Under the pieces are notes generated by a model, which was given only the letters and a program-made list of their open reading frames with translations, made no database searches and was not told where the DNA came from. The position numbers were made by a program, and so were the translations under genes. 64,000 bases of DNA. It comes from Chloroflexi bacterium HGW-Chloroflexi-10. GTDB lineage: Bacteria > Chloroflexota > Anaerolineae > Anaerolineales > Anaerolineaceae. Below, in pieces: positions 8,546 to 16,815 of this stretch. The stretch covers positions 1 to 64,000 of the forward strand of contig PHBZ01000029.1 in assembly GCA_002840755.1 (NCBI GenBank), read 5' to 3'. Each line of letters starts with the position of its first letter. Within the stretch, counting starts at the first letter, position 1.

Positions 8546-9856
8546 ATGTGGATTAAACGATTGCAACTGGCTTTGATACATGTCGCTGTGGCGATGACAT
8601 TGGTACCGATTAATAGCACCCTTAACCGGGTGATGATTAAAGAAATGGCTCTTTCAGCTACCCTGGTTTCGATTCTGGCAGCGCTGCCCTATTTATTCTC
8701 CCCGATCCAGGTGATGATTGGCTCCTACGCCGACCGGCACCCAATTTTTGGCTGGCGGCGAACTCCTTATATTTTGCTCGGCTTACTGCTGACAGTAATC
8801 GGCCTGGCGATTGCGCCGTTGGTAGTATTTATTATGCCAGAGAACTTCTGGCTTGGGCTTTTCCTGAGTATGCTGGTGTTTGGCGCTTGGGGTCTGGGAT
8901 ATAACTTTGCCAGTGTATCTTATCTTTCCCTCGCATCCGAGATTTCCGGTGAGAAGGAACGCTCAAAGACAATTGCTGTCATGTTTTTCTTCATGATCAG
9001 CGGCATTATTGCCACTTCGATTGGGTTGAGTCATTTGCTGGAAACCTATTCGCCACAGATTTTAAAGGAGGCGTTCTTAATTGTAGCGCTCATTGCATTG
9101 GTGTTGGGTTTAATTGGTTTGATTGGCCTGGAAAAACGCCAGAAAGACCCGGTAAGAACATTGTCCAGCGAGGATAGAACGCCGTGGAACGATTTGATCC
9201 GTGGCGTGATGGGCAGTTCACAGGCGCGCAGTTTTTTTATTTATCTGACAGTTTTGTTGGCTGCCATTTTAGGTCAGGATGTGTTACTGGAGCCGTTTGG
9301 TGCTGAGGCGTTTGGGCTTTCGGTTCAAGCCACTACGCGCATCACTTCCATCTGGGGTACCTGTATGTTGGCGGCATTGATTTTTGGGAATTTGGTCGAA
9401 CGCTGGACATCGAAGAAGCAGGTCGCGCAGATTTCGGCCTGGCTGGCGATTGCCGGTTTTGTCATGATTACTGTGAGCGGTTTTATTGCCAATAAAACGG
9501 TGTTTTATAGCGGTGTGGTCCTATTGGGCTTGGGTACCGGCGGTAGTACGGTTTCCAATCTGTCCTTGATGTTGGATATGACCACCGAACGAGTGGGCTT
9601 GTTTATGGGCGCCTGGGGTGTTGCTAATGCGCTTTCACGTTTCCTGGGTACGCTGATGGGCGGTATGGTGCGTGATGTGGCTACTCAGGTGCTGCAAAAT
9701 CCGGTTTCTGGTTACCTGGTGGTATTTATTTTAGAGATTATCCTTCTGGTGGTATCGCTATTCCTGCTGAAGAATATTAATATCAATAAGTTTAAAAAGC
9801 AGGTTGGCGAACTCACATTGAGTGAGAAAGCTGCCTTGCTGGGTGATTCAGCCTAA
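8546..9856 (+). CDS. BCD-family MFS transporter (PucC/LhaA-like)
   Basis: A 436-aa, 12-helix major facilitator protein of the inner membrane. The N-terminal segment RLQLALIHVAVAMTLVPINS, the loop PIQVMIGSYADRHPIFGWRRTPYI and the absence of sugar-transporter motifs match the BCD (bacteriochlorophyll delivery) family to which PucC, LhaA and Bch2 belong. In phototrophs these help assemble light-harvesting complexes. Homologues occur in non-phototrophic bacteria, and no pigment or reaction-centre gene is visible here, so the substrate is unknown. The gene stands alone; the next gene begins after a 48-nt gap with a hairpin. Confidence 0.8.
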   Translation: MWIKRLQLALIHVAVAMTLVPINSTLNRVMIKEMALSATLVSILAALPYLFSPIQVMIGSYADRHPIFGWRRTPYILLGLLLTVIGLAIAPLVVFIMPENFWLGLFLSMLVFGAWGLGYNFASVSYLSLASEISGEKERSKTIAVMFFFMISGIIATSIGLSHLLETYSPQILKEAFLIVALIALVLGLIGLIGLEKRQKDPVRTLSSEDRTPWNDLIRGVMGSSQARSFFIYLTVLLAAILGQDVLLEPFGAEAFGLSVQATTRITSIWGTCMLAALIFGNLVERWTSKKQVAQISAWLAIAGFVMITVSGFIANKTVFYSGVVLLGLGTGGSTVSNLSLMLDMTTERVGLFMGAWGVANALSRFLGTLMGGMVRDVATQVLQNPVSGYLVVFILEIILLVVSLFLLKNININKFKKQVGELTLSEKAALLGDSA

Positions 9857-9857
9857 A

Positions 9858-9887
9858 AACTCCTGCCGCGGGTAAACGGCGGGAGTT
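9858..9887. terminator. hairpin after BCD transporter gene
   Basis: An 11-bp inverted repeat (AACTCCTGCCG pairing with CGGCGGGAGTT, one G-T pair) lies immediately after the stop codon. No clear T-run follows, so termination is likely but not certain. Confidence 0.45.
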
Positions 9888-9904
9888 TAGGTTAAAATAG
9901 AACG

Positions 9905-10282
9905 ATGTCGATCAAGAAAATTGTTACCGGCCAGATAGTAGTTCCGGAAAAAAAGCGTCAGGCGCGGCAGTTACGCCGGGAGATGACCCCGCCGGAGAAG
10001 CACCTTTGGCAATCGTTGCGCGCCAACCGGTTGGGCGGTTTTCATTTTCGCCGTCAGCAGATCATTGATGGTTATATTGTCGATTTTTATTGCCATGCCG
10101 CGGATATGGTGATTGAATTGGATGGCCCGATTCACAAAGGGCAAAAGGTTTACGATGAGCGCCGCCAGAAATACCTGGAATCGCAGGGTCTGACTGTGCT
10201 GCGCTTCACCAATCAGCAGGTATTGGAAGATAAAGATCAGGTGTTGACGGAAATATTAATTGCCCTGAATCGTAGATTTTGA
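9905..10282 (+). CDS. DUF559 family endonuclease-like protein
   Basis: A 125-aa protein of the DUF559 family, related to very-short-patch repair and other PD-(D/E)XK nucleases. Characteristic segments are MTPPEKHLWQSLR, FRRQQIIDGYIVDFYC and VIELDGPIH, where the Asp and Glu/Asp residues are the presumed metal ligands, followed by YLESQGLTVLRFTNQQV. These small proteins are common in environmental genomes, often singly or fused to other nucleases. Their function is unproven. There is no methyltransferase nearby, so no restriction-modification role is indicated. Confidence 0.8.
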   Translation: MSIKKIVTGQIVVPEKKRQARQLRREMTPPEKHLWQSLRANRLGGFHFRRQQIIDGYIVDFYCHAADMVIELDGPIHKGQKVYDERRQKYLESQGLTVLRFTNQQVLEDKDQVLTEILIALNRRF

Positions 10283-10356
10283 CGTCCATGCTTAAATGTG
10301 AGACAATATAACGAAAAATTTCACAAAATAAATCCGGTTAACCAAAGGTAAAAACT

Positions 10357-11748
10357 ATGTTAAAACAATCCAAAACACTCAAACTCGCCGGCTGGATGAC
10401 TTTGCTCGTTCTGGCAGTCGTGCTGCTGGCCGCTTTGATCCAACAGCCAGTGGCTGCTCAAGACGGTGAAGGCTATCCAGTGGTAGTTTACATGTTTTGG
10501 GGAGAAGGCTGCCCGCATTGCGCAGTTGCCAAGCCATTTTTTGAAGGCCTGGCGGAAAAATACCCTCAGGTGGAATTGCGTTTCTATGAAGTTTGGTATG
10601 ATGATGCCAATCAGCAAAAATTTATCACCATGAGTGCTGCCTATGGGTTTGAACCGCATGGCGTTCCTACCATTTTTATTGGGGACGAACATTGGGAAGG
10701 TTTTAATGAGGGCATGGAAACGCTTCTGGAAGAAAAAATCCGTATGTGTATTACCATTGGTTGTCCTGATGCTGGTGCCGGTATTATTGTACCTGTGGTT
10801 GAAGCCACCCCAAATACCAATTTGCCAACCCTTCAGCCCAACGGTCAGGCTTCCACTTCAGAAACGATAAAAGTTCCATTGATTGGTGAAGTTAATCTGG
10901 AGAACCAGTCACTGACCATCGCAACCATCTTGATCGCTCTGGTGGATGGGGTCAATCCCTGTTCAATCTGGGTTTTGAGCATGCTGCTGGCGCTCACCTT
11001 GCATACCGGGTCGCGTAAACGCGTCATCATTATTGGTCTGGTGTTTATTACCATTACGGCAGGCATCTACGCCTTGTTTATCGGCGGTTTGTTCACCTTT
11101 CTGACTCTGGTCAGTTTCATGACCTGGATCCAGGTGGTGGTGGCGCTGGTGGCCCTCTTCTTTGCCCTGGTCAATATCAAGGACTATTTCTGGTACAAAG
11201 AAGGGCTTTCCTTCACCATTGCGGATGATAAGAAACCTGGCCTTTTCAAAAAGATGCGCAACCTGATGGATAACAGTCAGTCCCTGTGGGGATTGATCGG
11301 CGGCACGGTAGTACTGGCAGCCGGTGTTTCTTTGGTCGAATTCTCCTGTACTGCCGGTTTTCCGGTATTGTGGACCAATATGGTCAGTGCCCAAAATGTG
11401 TCTGCGTTGGATTTTGCTCTGCTCCTTCTTTTGTACATGTTTATTTACCAGATCGATGAATTGATCATTTTCTTTACCGCTGTATTCACCCTCAAAGCTA
11501 CTCGTCTGGAAGAGAAACACGGCCGCATTCTAAAATTAATTGGCGGTGTGTTAATGTTGACCCTGGCATTAGTGATGATCATCAGCCCCAGCCTGTTGAA
11601 TAATCTGAGCAGCGCGTTGATCATTTTCGCTATTGCCGCCGCGTTGGTTGTACTGATCTTGTTATTACACCGCAAAATATTACCGGCCATGGGTATTCAT
11701 ATCGGTACAGAAATGAACAAAAAGAAAAAGGCAAAGAAGAAAAAATAA
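10357..11748 (+). CDS. thioredoxin-like domain fused to CcdA/DsbD-type membrane domain
   Basis: A 463-aa predicted membrane thiol-redox protein. Residues 1-35 form a signal anchor. A thioredoxin-fold domain follows, with a CPHC active site at C52 and C55 (WGEGCPHCAVAKPF) and a cis-Pro region (HGVPTIFIG). After a Pro/Thr-rich linker come six or more helices with DGVNPCSIW and later VEFSCTAGFP. The paired Cys residues in helices are typical of CcdA/DsbD-like electron carriers. It probably moves electrons from the cytoplasm to an extracytoplasmic thioredoxin domain within one polypeptide. The C-terminus is very Lys-rich. The gene stands alone and ends with a strong terminator. Confidence 0.8.
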   Translation: MLKQSKTLKLAGWMTLLVLAVVLLAALIQQPVAAQDGEGYPVVVYMFWGEGCPHCAVAKPFFEGLAEKYPQVELRFYEVWYDDANQQKFITMSAAYGFEPHGVPTIFIGDEHWEGFNEGMETLLEEKIRMCITIGCPDAGAGIIVPVVEATPNTNLPTLQPNGQASTSETIKVPLIGEVNLENQSLTIATILIALVDGVNPCSIWVLSMLLALTLHTGSRKRVIIIGLVFITITAGIYALFIGGLFTFLTLVSFMTWIQVVVALVALFFALVNIKDYFWYKEGLSFTIADDKKPGLFKKMRNLMDNSQSLWGLIGGTVVLAAGVSLVEFSCTAGFPVLWTNMVSAQNVSALDFALLLLLYMFIYQIDELIIFFTAVFTLKATRLEEKHGRILKLIGGVLMLTLALVMIISPSLLNNLSSALIIFAIAAALVVLILLLHRKILPAMGIHIGTEMNKKKKAKKKK

Positions 11749-11770
11749 AGCAATTGAATTGATTAAGGTA

Positions 11771-11803
11771 CGGTGCCCGAATGCTAAAAGGGCACCGTTT
11801 TTT
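11771..11803 (+). terminator. intrinsic terminator of the thioredoxin-CcdA fusion gene
   Basis: Perfect 8-bp stem (CGGTGCCC with GGGCACCG), 11-nt loop, followed directly by TTTTTTA. It lies 22 nt after the stop codon. Confidence 0.85.
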
Positions 11804-11870
11804 ATTTACTCATCCCCTTGTGGAAATGTGTCTCGGTGGATGGGCATAACCTGATTTCTTTAATAAAAGA

Positions 11871-11898
11871 TTGACATATATCCTCTATTTGTTATAAT
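11871..11898 (+). promoter_or_regulatory. sigma70-type promoter of modBA
   Basis: Perfect TTGACA at 11871-11876 and perfect TATAAT at 11893-11898, with a 16-nt spacer. Transcription should begin near 11904-11906, at the left edge of the palindromic array at 11902-11937. Confidence 0.8.
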
Positions 11899-11901
11899 AC
11901 A

Positions 11902-11937
11902 ACTATTCAATAAATGAATAGTAATTTATTGAATAGT
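11902..11937. promoter_or_regulatory. palindromic operator array at the modBA transcription start
   Basis: A perfect 14-bp inverted repeat, ACTATTCAATAAAT (11902-11915) and ATTTATTGAATAGT (11924-11937). A third half-site, TGAATAGT, is at 11915-11922 and also forms an 8-bp palindrome with the left arm. It sits just after the -10 box, a typical repressor position. If translated, this DNA gives the odd repeat NSNLLNSNL, which supports the view that it is leader DNA and not coding. Confidence 0.7.
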
Positions 11938-11967
11938 AACCTGTTTAAAAATACAAAAAAAAACGGT

Positions 11968-12807
11968 ATGACATCTATCCCATTCGAAAAAGATCAACTC
12001 GGCAATATGCAGCTGCCGGCCAGACCGCGGATTCAAAAACTGGATCGCTACTGGCGGGTGGCTACGCTTCCTTTTTTGCTCTTTATTCTGATACCGCTGG
12101 CAGCATTGTTTTTGCGTATTTCCCCGCAGGAATTGGTACTGCAGTTGGGAAGCACGCAGTTGCTGCAAGCCATCCGGGTTAGTTTTTCTACAGCTCTGAT
12201 AACCACCCTGTTGGCTATTGTGTTTGGCTTACCGGTAGCTTACCTCCTGACACTGCCTACCTCCCGATTTCAACGAATGTTGGACGCGTTGATTGATCTG
12301 CCAACTGTGTTGCCGCCGGCAGTCGCCGGGGTTGCCTTGTTGATAGCTTTTGGACGAAATGGCTTGTTTGGCCCTTTCTTTACCAGTTTAGGGTGGAGTA
12401 TCCCATTCACAACGACTGCCGTGGTCATGGCGCAGTTTTTTGTGGCGGCGCCGTTGTTTGTGCGCGCCGCCTCAATTGGTCTGGCGGCAATTGACCCGGA
12501 ATTAAAGCAGGCGGCTGCGCTGGACGGCGCCAGTCGTTGGCAGATTTTTCATATGGTTATCATCCCGATTGCGTGGACAGCGATTGTCAGCGGAGCGGTG
12601 ATGACCTGGGCCCGGGCTTTGGGAGAATTTGGCGCCACGATCATTTTTGCCGGGAATTTCCCCGGGCGCACCCAGACCATGCCCCTGGCAATCTATCTGG
12701 GGTTTGAGACAAACTTGGATATCGCGTTGGCTTTATCGATTGTTTTGATTGTGATTTCATTTCTTTCCATGCTGGTTGTAAAAGGCGTTTTTAACAAACG
12801 TTTTTAA
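11968..12807 (+). CDS. modB: molybdate ABC transporter permease ModB
   Basis: A 279-aa inner-membrane permease of the molybdate/tungstate ABC importer. It has about five to six helices and the binding-protein-dependent transport signature ending EFGATIIFAGNFPGRTQTMP, which is characteristic of ModB/CysT-type permeases. I place the start at ATG 11968; the longer frame from 11914 would translate the operator palindrome. No strong Shine-Dalgarno sequence is visible before 11968. modA follows after 97 nt on the same strand. The usual ATPase gene modC is not in the window, so the ATPase must be encoded elsewhere or be shared. Confidence 0.85.
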   Translation: MTSIPFEKDQLGNMQLPARPRIQKLDRYWRVATLPFLLFILIPLAALFLRISPQELVLQLGSTQLLQAIRVSFSTALITTLLAIVFGLPVAYLLTLPTSRFQRMLDALIDLPTVLPPAVAGVALLIAFGRNGLFGPFFTSLGWSIPFTTTAVVMAQFFVAAPLFVRAASIGLAAIDPELKQAAALDGASRWQIFHMVIIPIAWTAIVSGAVMTWARALGEFGATIIFAGNFPGRTQTMPLAIYLGFETNLDIALALSIVLIVISFLSMLVVKGVFNKRF

Positions 12808-12904
12808 TCTCAAAAATTGATCCGCAAAAACGAATTCACTGATCGTTTAATATTCGATTGGTGTAGTTATGTTTGCCTGAATCAAAATTATACAGGAGCG
12901 ATTG

Positions 12905-13729
12905 ATGAAAAAATGGGTTATTGGTCTTTTGGTGTTGTCTTGGATTGGTTTCTTAACAGCTTGTAGCCCTGTAAAAACTGTAAGCCAAACGGGAGAAAGT
13001 ACCAAGCAGGAGTTGATTATACTGGCCGCTGCCTCGCTGAACGAGCCATTTCAGGAAATTGCTGCGGCTTTTGAGGCACAAAACGCGGATGTGAAATTGA
13101 TCTTCAGCTTTGCCGGATCACAGGAACTGGCCCAACAGTTGGAACAGGGCGCTCCGGCGGATGTCTTTGCCAGCGCGAACCAGAAATATATGCAGAGCGC
13201 TGTGGATGCGGATCGTGTGGCCACTGCAGCGGCGCAGAATTTTGTAACGAATCAGCTTACAGTAATTCTTCCGAAAAATAATCCGGCTGGGATTACTGAC
13301 CTGAAAGATCTGACAACCCCTGGCTTGAAAATTGTGCTGGCTGCGGCCGAAGTACCGGTTGGAAAATATACGTTGGAAGTTCTGGATAAGCTGAGCGCAG
13401 ATGCTGCGTATACAGTGGATTTTAAGGATCTGCTGCTAAGCAATGTGGCTTCCTATGAAAATAATGTAAAATCGGTAGTATCCAAAGTAGCTTTGGGTGA
13501 AGCTGATGCGGGCATTGTTTATACCAGTGACACGGCTGGAAGCGCCTCACCACAATTAGAACAAATTGTGATTCCAACGAATTTAAATGTGGTGGCTGTT
13601 TACCCGATTGCGGTGATAAAAGATAGTACCCATGCCCAAACCGCCCAGTCCTTTGTCGATTTTGTATTATCGGCGGAGAGTCAGGTTATTCTGGCAAAAT
13701 ATGGATTTTTACCGCCTGCTGCAGAATAG
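12905..13729 (+). CDS. modA: molybdate-binding lipoprotein ModA
   Basis: A 274-aa extracytoplasmic solute-binding lipoprotein. The signal peptide ends in a lipobox (FLTAC), so the mature Cys would be lipid-anchored. The mature part begins with LIILAAASLNEPFQEIAAAFE and contains FSFAGSQELAQQLEQGAPADVFASA, the typical ModA ligand-binding region for molybdate or tungstate, plus GEADAGIVYTSD. The start is ATG 12905 with AGGAG six nt upstream; an in-frame TTG one codon earlier is less likely. The order modB-modA is reversed from the common modABC order. Confidence 0.9.
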   Translation: MKKWVIGLLVLSWIGFLTACSPVKTVSQTGESTKQELIILAAASLNEPFQEIAAAFEAQNADVKLIFSFAGSQELAQQLEQGAPADVFASANQKYMQSAVDADRVATAAAQNFVTNQLTVILPKNNPAGITDLKDLTTPGLKIVLAAAEVPVGKYTLEVLDKLSADAAYTVDFKDLLLSNVASYENNVKSVVSKVALGEADAGIVYTSDTAGSASPQLEQIVIPTNLNVVAVYPIAVIKDSTHAQTAQSFVDFVLSAESQVILAKYGFLPPAAE

Positions 13730-13733
13730 GTCT

Positions 13734-14027
13734 TTAAGGTTTGGCGAACAACCGTTGAAAACCGTCGTAAGGCTGCAAAGGGATAAGCTTAAAACGAATC
13801 AGGCCTGCCTGCACCAATGGCAAACTATCCAATAGCGTTTGCGCCTGTTCCAGGTTCTCAACTTCCAGGATCAAAACGGCCGTATGCTGTCTTGAATCAA
13901 AATAGATTTCTCGTAAGCTGCCGGCCTGCTGCAATTGCCAGACGGCGGCGGCTTCGGCTTGCAGATGTGGCGTAAAATCGGTGCCACGCTTCCCGGGGAG
14001 TTCTTCTTCCAGTGCGATAATTTTCAT
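13734..14027 (-). CDS. YCII/muconolactone isomerase-like small protein
   Basis: A 97-aa protein with the beta-alpha-beta ferredoxin-like pattern of the dimeric alpha-beta barrel superfamily (YCII or muconolactone isomerase type): MKIIALEEE, a helix with AAAVWQLQQAGSLREIYF, TAVLILEVENLEQAQTLLDSLP, and a last strand LIRFKLIPL. Enzymatic function cannot be assigned from sequence. It is downstream of the LD-carboxypeptidase gene on the same strand with a 15-nt gap, so they may be cotranscribed. It converges with modA, 4 nt away. Confidence 0.6.
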   Translation of the reverse strand: MKIIALEEELPGKRGTDFTPHLQAEAAAVWQLQQAGSLREIYFDSRQHTAVLILEVENLEQAQTLLDSLPLVQAGLIRFKLIPLQPYDGFQRLFAKP

Positions 14028-14042
14028 GCGCCTTTCCTTTTT

Positions 14043-14969
14043 TTATAAAACTGCCGGCTCCAGGAACTCAAGTGTCTGGTCATCGGCATCCATTTGTACG
14101 CGAATGCCCACCGGTAGCGTTGTGTTCGGGCAGTTGTGTCCAAAATCATCCATTTTAAGGATCGGGAAATTGAACTGCGGGGTGATGCGCAGCAGAATAT
14201 CTTCCATCTGGATTGTGGTTTGCGGGTTGTTTTGCAGTCCATCGATAAAACCGATGATTACTCCGCGGATCTGCTCGAAAATACCCATTTGCAGCAGCTG
14301 CTGAAAACACATATCCAGGTTATCTGGGCTCGGGCGGAAGGCTTCCAGAAAGAGAATGGCATCCTGACAATCCGGAAAATACGGAGTGCCGGACAATTTT
14401 AACAGGCAGTGAATATTGCCGCCAATCAGGCGTCCCTGTGCCACACCGCTGCGGATGGTGTGGCGTTCGCCATTCGCCGGCACTGCGCCCACACGTCCCT
14501 CCGCCAGGACAGCCAGAAATTCGGAGAGGTCATAAGGTTGCGGGTTGTTGCCAAAACCCCACATCACGTCATTCCCGTGAAAGGTGATCAGGCCGGTCCG
14601 CTGCCAGATGGCATTCAGCAGCGTGGTGATGTCGCTGATCCCAATGAACACCTTGGGGTTGGCGCGGATAATTTCCCAATTCAGGTGCGGCAGGCAGCCG
14701 TTGGCGGTAATGCCGCCCTGAGTGCATATGATCGCTTTAACCTGCGGGTTGGCAAACATGCGGTTGATATCGGCTGCTTTGTCTTGCGGATCGGCGCAGT
14801 ACCCCCAGGTGCTTGCACCAACAAAGTCGCCGGCCAGGGTGCGGAATCCCATTTTATGCAGGCAGGTGATTCCGGCATCATATTGGGATTGGAACTCCGC
14901 GGTTAGCGGGCTGGAAGGGGAGACAACACCGATCAGATCACCGGCTTGTAAACGGGGAGGCAGCAGCAT
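14043..14969 (-). CDS. S66 family LD-carboxypeptidase
   Basis: A 308-aa serine peptidase of family S66, which includes cytoplasmic LdcA (cleaves the L,D bond of murein tetrapeptide during recycling) and MccF (microcin C7 immunity). It shows the N-terminal LQAGDLIGVVSPSSP, the nucleophile region VFIGISDITTLL (Ser in G-x-SD), the glutamate region ILFLEAFRPSPDN, and the late His in DDFGHNCPNTTLPVG, completing the Ser-Glu-His triad. Length and motifs are normal. Context does not separate the murein and toxin-immunity roles. Confidence 0.88.
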   Translation of the reverse strand: MLLPPRLQAGDLIGVVSPSSPLTAEFQSQYDAGITCLHKMGFRTLAGDFVGASTWGYCADPQDKAADINRMFANPQVKAIICTQGGITANGCLPHLNWEIIRANPKVFIGISDITTLLNAIWQRTGLITFHGNDVMWGFGNNPQPYDLSEFLAVLAEGRVGAVPANGERHTIRSGVAQGRLIGGNIHCLLKLSGTPYFPDCQDAILFLEAFRPSPDNLDMCFQQLLQMGIFEQIRGVIIGFIDGLQNNPQTTIQMEDILLRITPQFNFPILKMDDFGHNCPNTTLPVGIRVQMDADDQTLEFLEPAVL

Positions 14970-15142
14970 ATCAATACCCTCAGTAGAAAATATGTTTTAC
15001 TTCTCCTGATTATAACAAAATTACCCGGTTTGTAAATAAGCGAAGGAATCAAATTCGACGGCCCGGCCAGCAACTCACAGGTTTTGGGTTGGGGTGTGTC
15101 ATTTTCCCAGGGTTCCGAGGACGGCAGCCCGTGCTTTAAGAA

Positions 15143-15784
15143 TTAAACTCCCCGGTAAACAGTCAGCAATAGCAGGCTGATAATCGGCACCGCAATGATG
15201 GCCGTACCGCTTAGCAGGCTGAGCAGGCTTTTCCAAATGGAGAATTGATTGACCACGGCCAACCCGATGACGATCAGGATTAGCGTCAATAGGGTCATGA
15301 TTGCACCGATCCCGCTCAGCAGCATAATCAAGCTCCAGGCCAACGGTGTGCTGATCGGCTGCGGATTGATAAACCAGTTCTGGCCAAAATAAATCAGGAA
15401 TGGCACAGTACACGCCAGCGTCACCGCAGAAGGCAGCAGCGACCAGGCAAACACGCTGCGGACGGCTTCGTGGCTGGCTTTGCCCCCAAACCAGCCGCTG
15501 ATCCAACGAAAATACACACTGACCACATACAGGACGGCAATGCCCCCCAATGGGCCGGAAATGAGCGCGATCATAAAGATCAGTTCTGCCGGCAGCACAT
15601 CCCCCTGGGACGAACTGGCCGCCTGGTCCAAGGCGCGTCCAAATCCGAAAAGAGCTGCCCATACAAGGTTCCACTTTTCATTATAGTGGCCGCTCAGGTA
15701 TAAGAATGTGCGCCGCGGTTGGAACCACAGGGTAAGCCAGGGTTTGAGGGTTTCGGTTGGGTCTGTTTGCATAAGGCCGTCCAT
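15143..15784 (-). CDS. Yip1-family membrane protein
   Basis: A 213-aa polytopic membrane protein with a cytoplasmic N-terminus (LTLWFQPRRTFLYL) and five hydrophobic segments. The PRRT entry followed by a small-residue-rich first helix, and the central F-x-W-SLLPSAVTL segment, match the bacterial Yip1 family (PF04893). The function is unknown in bacteria. An internal ATG at 15772 is an equally possible start. It lies 13 nt downstream of the nitroreductase gene on the same strand and probably shares its transcript. Confidence 0.7.
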   Translation of the reverse strand: MDGLMQTDPTETLKPWLTLWFQPRRTFLYLSGHYNEKWNLVWAALFGFGRALDQAASSSQGDVLPAELIFMIALISGPLGGIAVLYVVSVYFRWISGWFGGKASHEAVRSVFAWSLLPSAVTLACTVPFLIYFGQNWFINPQPISTPLAWSLIMLLSGIGAIMTLLTLILIVIGLAVVNQFSIWKSLLSLLSGTAIIAVPIISLLLLTVYRGV

Positions 15785-15797
15785 TCGGGTTGGATTC

Positions 15798-16574
15798 TTA
15801 TTGGTTCATGAAATCCTGATTTTTCAGGTAATTCAACACAGTTTGCGAGAATTCCTGGTGGGTTTCACGCGTGTATTTGATCATGGTGTAGATTTGCGCC
15901 AGATTCTGTACCCCGCGTTCCTCCACCATTTGCCGCAGCCAGGGGAATTTCATGTAGCGCTCCCAACCCTGCACATCCCGCTCACGGTAGATTTCGCGGA
16001 TGCGTTCCGGGGTGTAATCCTGGTAGGTTTCCTGGTGAACCAGACCATCCAGTGGCAGCCGGTCGCGTGGGACGGGGTTTTCCGCCGGGTAACCCAGGGA
16101 ATAACCCACTACCGGAATGACATTGGCGGGTAGCTTTAGAAGTTTACCCACCTGGTCACAATTGGCCAGGGTGCTGCCCATATAACAGATCCCTAGGCCT
16201 TTTTCTTCCGCCGCCAGGGCCACGTTCTGGCTTACCAGGGTCGCATCAATAGCCGCGATCATGAAACTCATAAAATTGTCGAAGTTATCTGGGGCATTGT
16301 TCAGCTTGAGCCATTCCCGCATGCGGTGAAAGTCGGCGCAGAAGGTCAGTAAAACCGGCGCATCCAGTACCATATTTTGCTGCATATGCGCTTCATACAG
16401 CTGTTCGCGCAGCGCCGTATCCCGCGTTACGATGATCGAATAGGTCTGCATATTACCGGAGGACGAGGCTCGGATCCCGGCGGAAAGAATCTCGTTGAGG
16501 ATTTCAATGGAAATGGCATCGGGTTTGTATTTGCGGATCGAACGGTGGGCGTGCATAGTCTGTGTGGCGTCCAT
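15798..16574 (-). CDS. nitroreductase family FMN oxidoreductase
   Basis: A 258-aa FMN-dependent NAD(P)H oxidoreductase of the NfsA/FRP-like branch. Evidence is the N-terminal HAHRSIRKYKPDAISIEILN (FMN phosphate-binding Arg residues), ASSSGNMQTYSIIV, the dimer region NVALAAEEKGLGICYMGS, and VVGYSLGYPAENPVPRDRLP near residues 160-180. Such enzymes reduce nitro compounds, flavins or quinones; the natural substrate is unclear. The C-terminal ~80 residues form a helical extension. A Shine-Dalgarno AGGAG lies upstream of the ATG. Confidence 0.88.
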   Translation of the reverse strand: MDATQTMHAHRSIRKYKPDAISIEILNEILSAGIRASSSGNMQTYSIIVTRDTALREQLYEAHMQQNMVLDAPVLLTFCADFHRMREWLKLNNAPDNFDNFMSFMIAAIDATLVSQNVALAAEEKGLGICYMGSTLANCDQVGKLLKLPANVIPVVGYSLGYPAENPVPRDRLPLDGLVHQETYQDYTPERIREIYRERDVQGWERYMKFPWLRQMVEERGVQNLAQIYTMIKYTRETHQEFSQTVLNYLKNQDFMNQ

Positions 16575-16764
16575 GGGGAGTCTCCTGGTGGGTAGGATAG
16601 CGTGCCGTGCTCTCTGTTTTGCCTGAATTGATTATAACGGGAAAAGAAGAATCTCATGCGCAGCCATTGGGATAACGGTTATTCTAATAATTGTCTGCTC
16701 AGCAGCCCCTGCGGCTCTGCGCGAGATCGCTTTTTTGCTTTTAGCAGCTTCGTTTGAGTGAAAA

Positions 16765-16795
16765 AACACCCCCGGCAGAATCTGCCGGGGGTGTT
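16765..16795 (-). terminator. intrinsic terminator of the 16816-17322 gene
   Basis: A 14-15-bp perfect stem (arm AACACCCCCGGCAGA) with a very small loop. On the minus strand it is followed by a T-run (complement of the A-run at 16761-16766). It lies 20 nt beyond the stop of the minus-strand gene. Confidence 0.85.
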
Positions 16796-16815
16796 GATCT
16801 GAATTGTGTATTGAA

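Noticed and set aside
8546..9856. Evidence for a phototrophic organism
   Set aside because: One BCD-family MFS gene is not enough; no pigment or reaction-centre gene is in the window.
9905..10282. Restriction-modification system around the DUF559 protein
   Set aside because: No methyltransferase or specificity gene is adjacent; DUF559 proteins are often single.
11914..11967. Extended ModB start at 11914
   Set aside because: The added codons are the palindromic operator (translating to NSNLLNSNL) and lie right after the -10 box.
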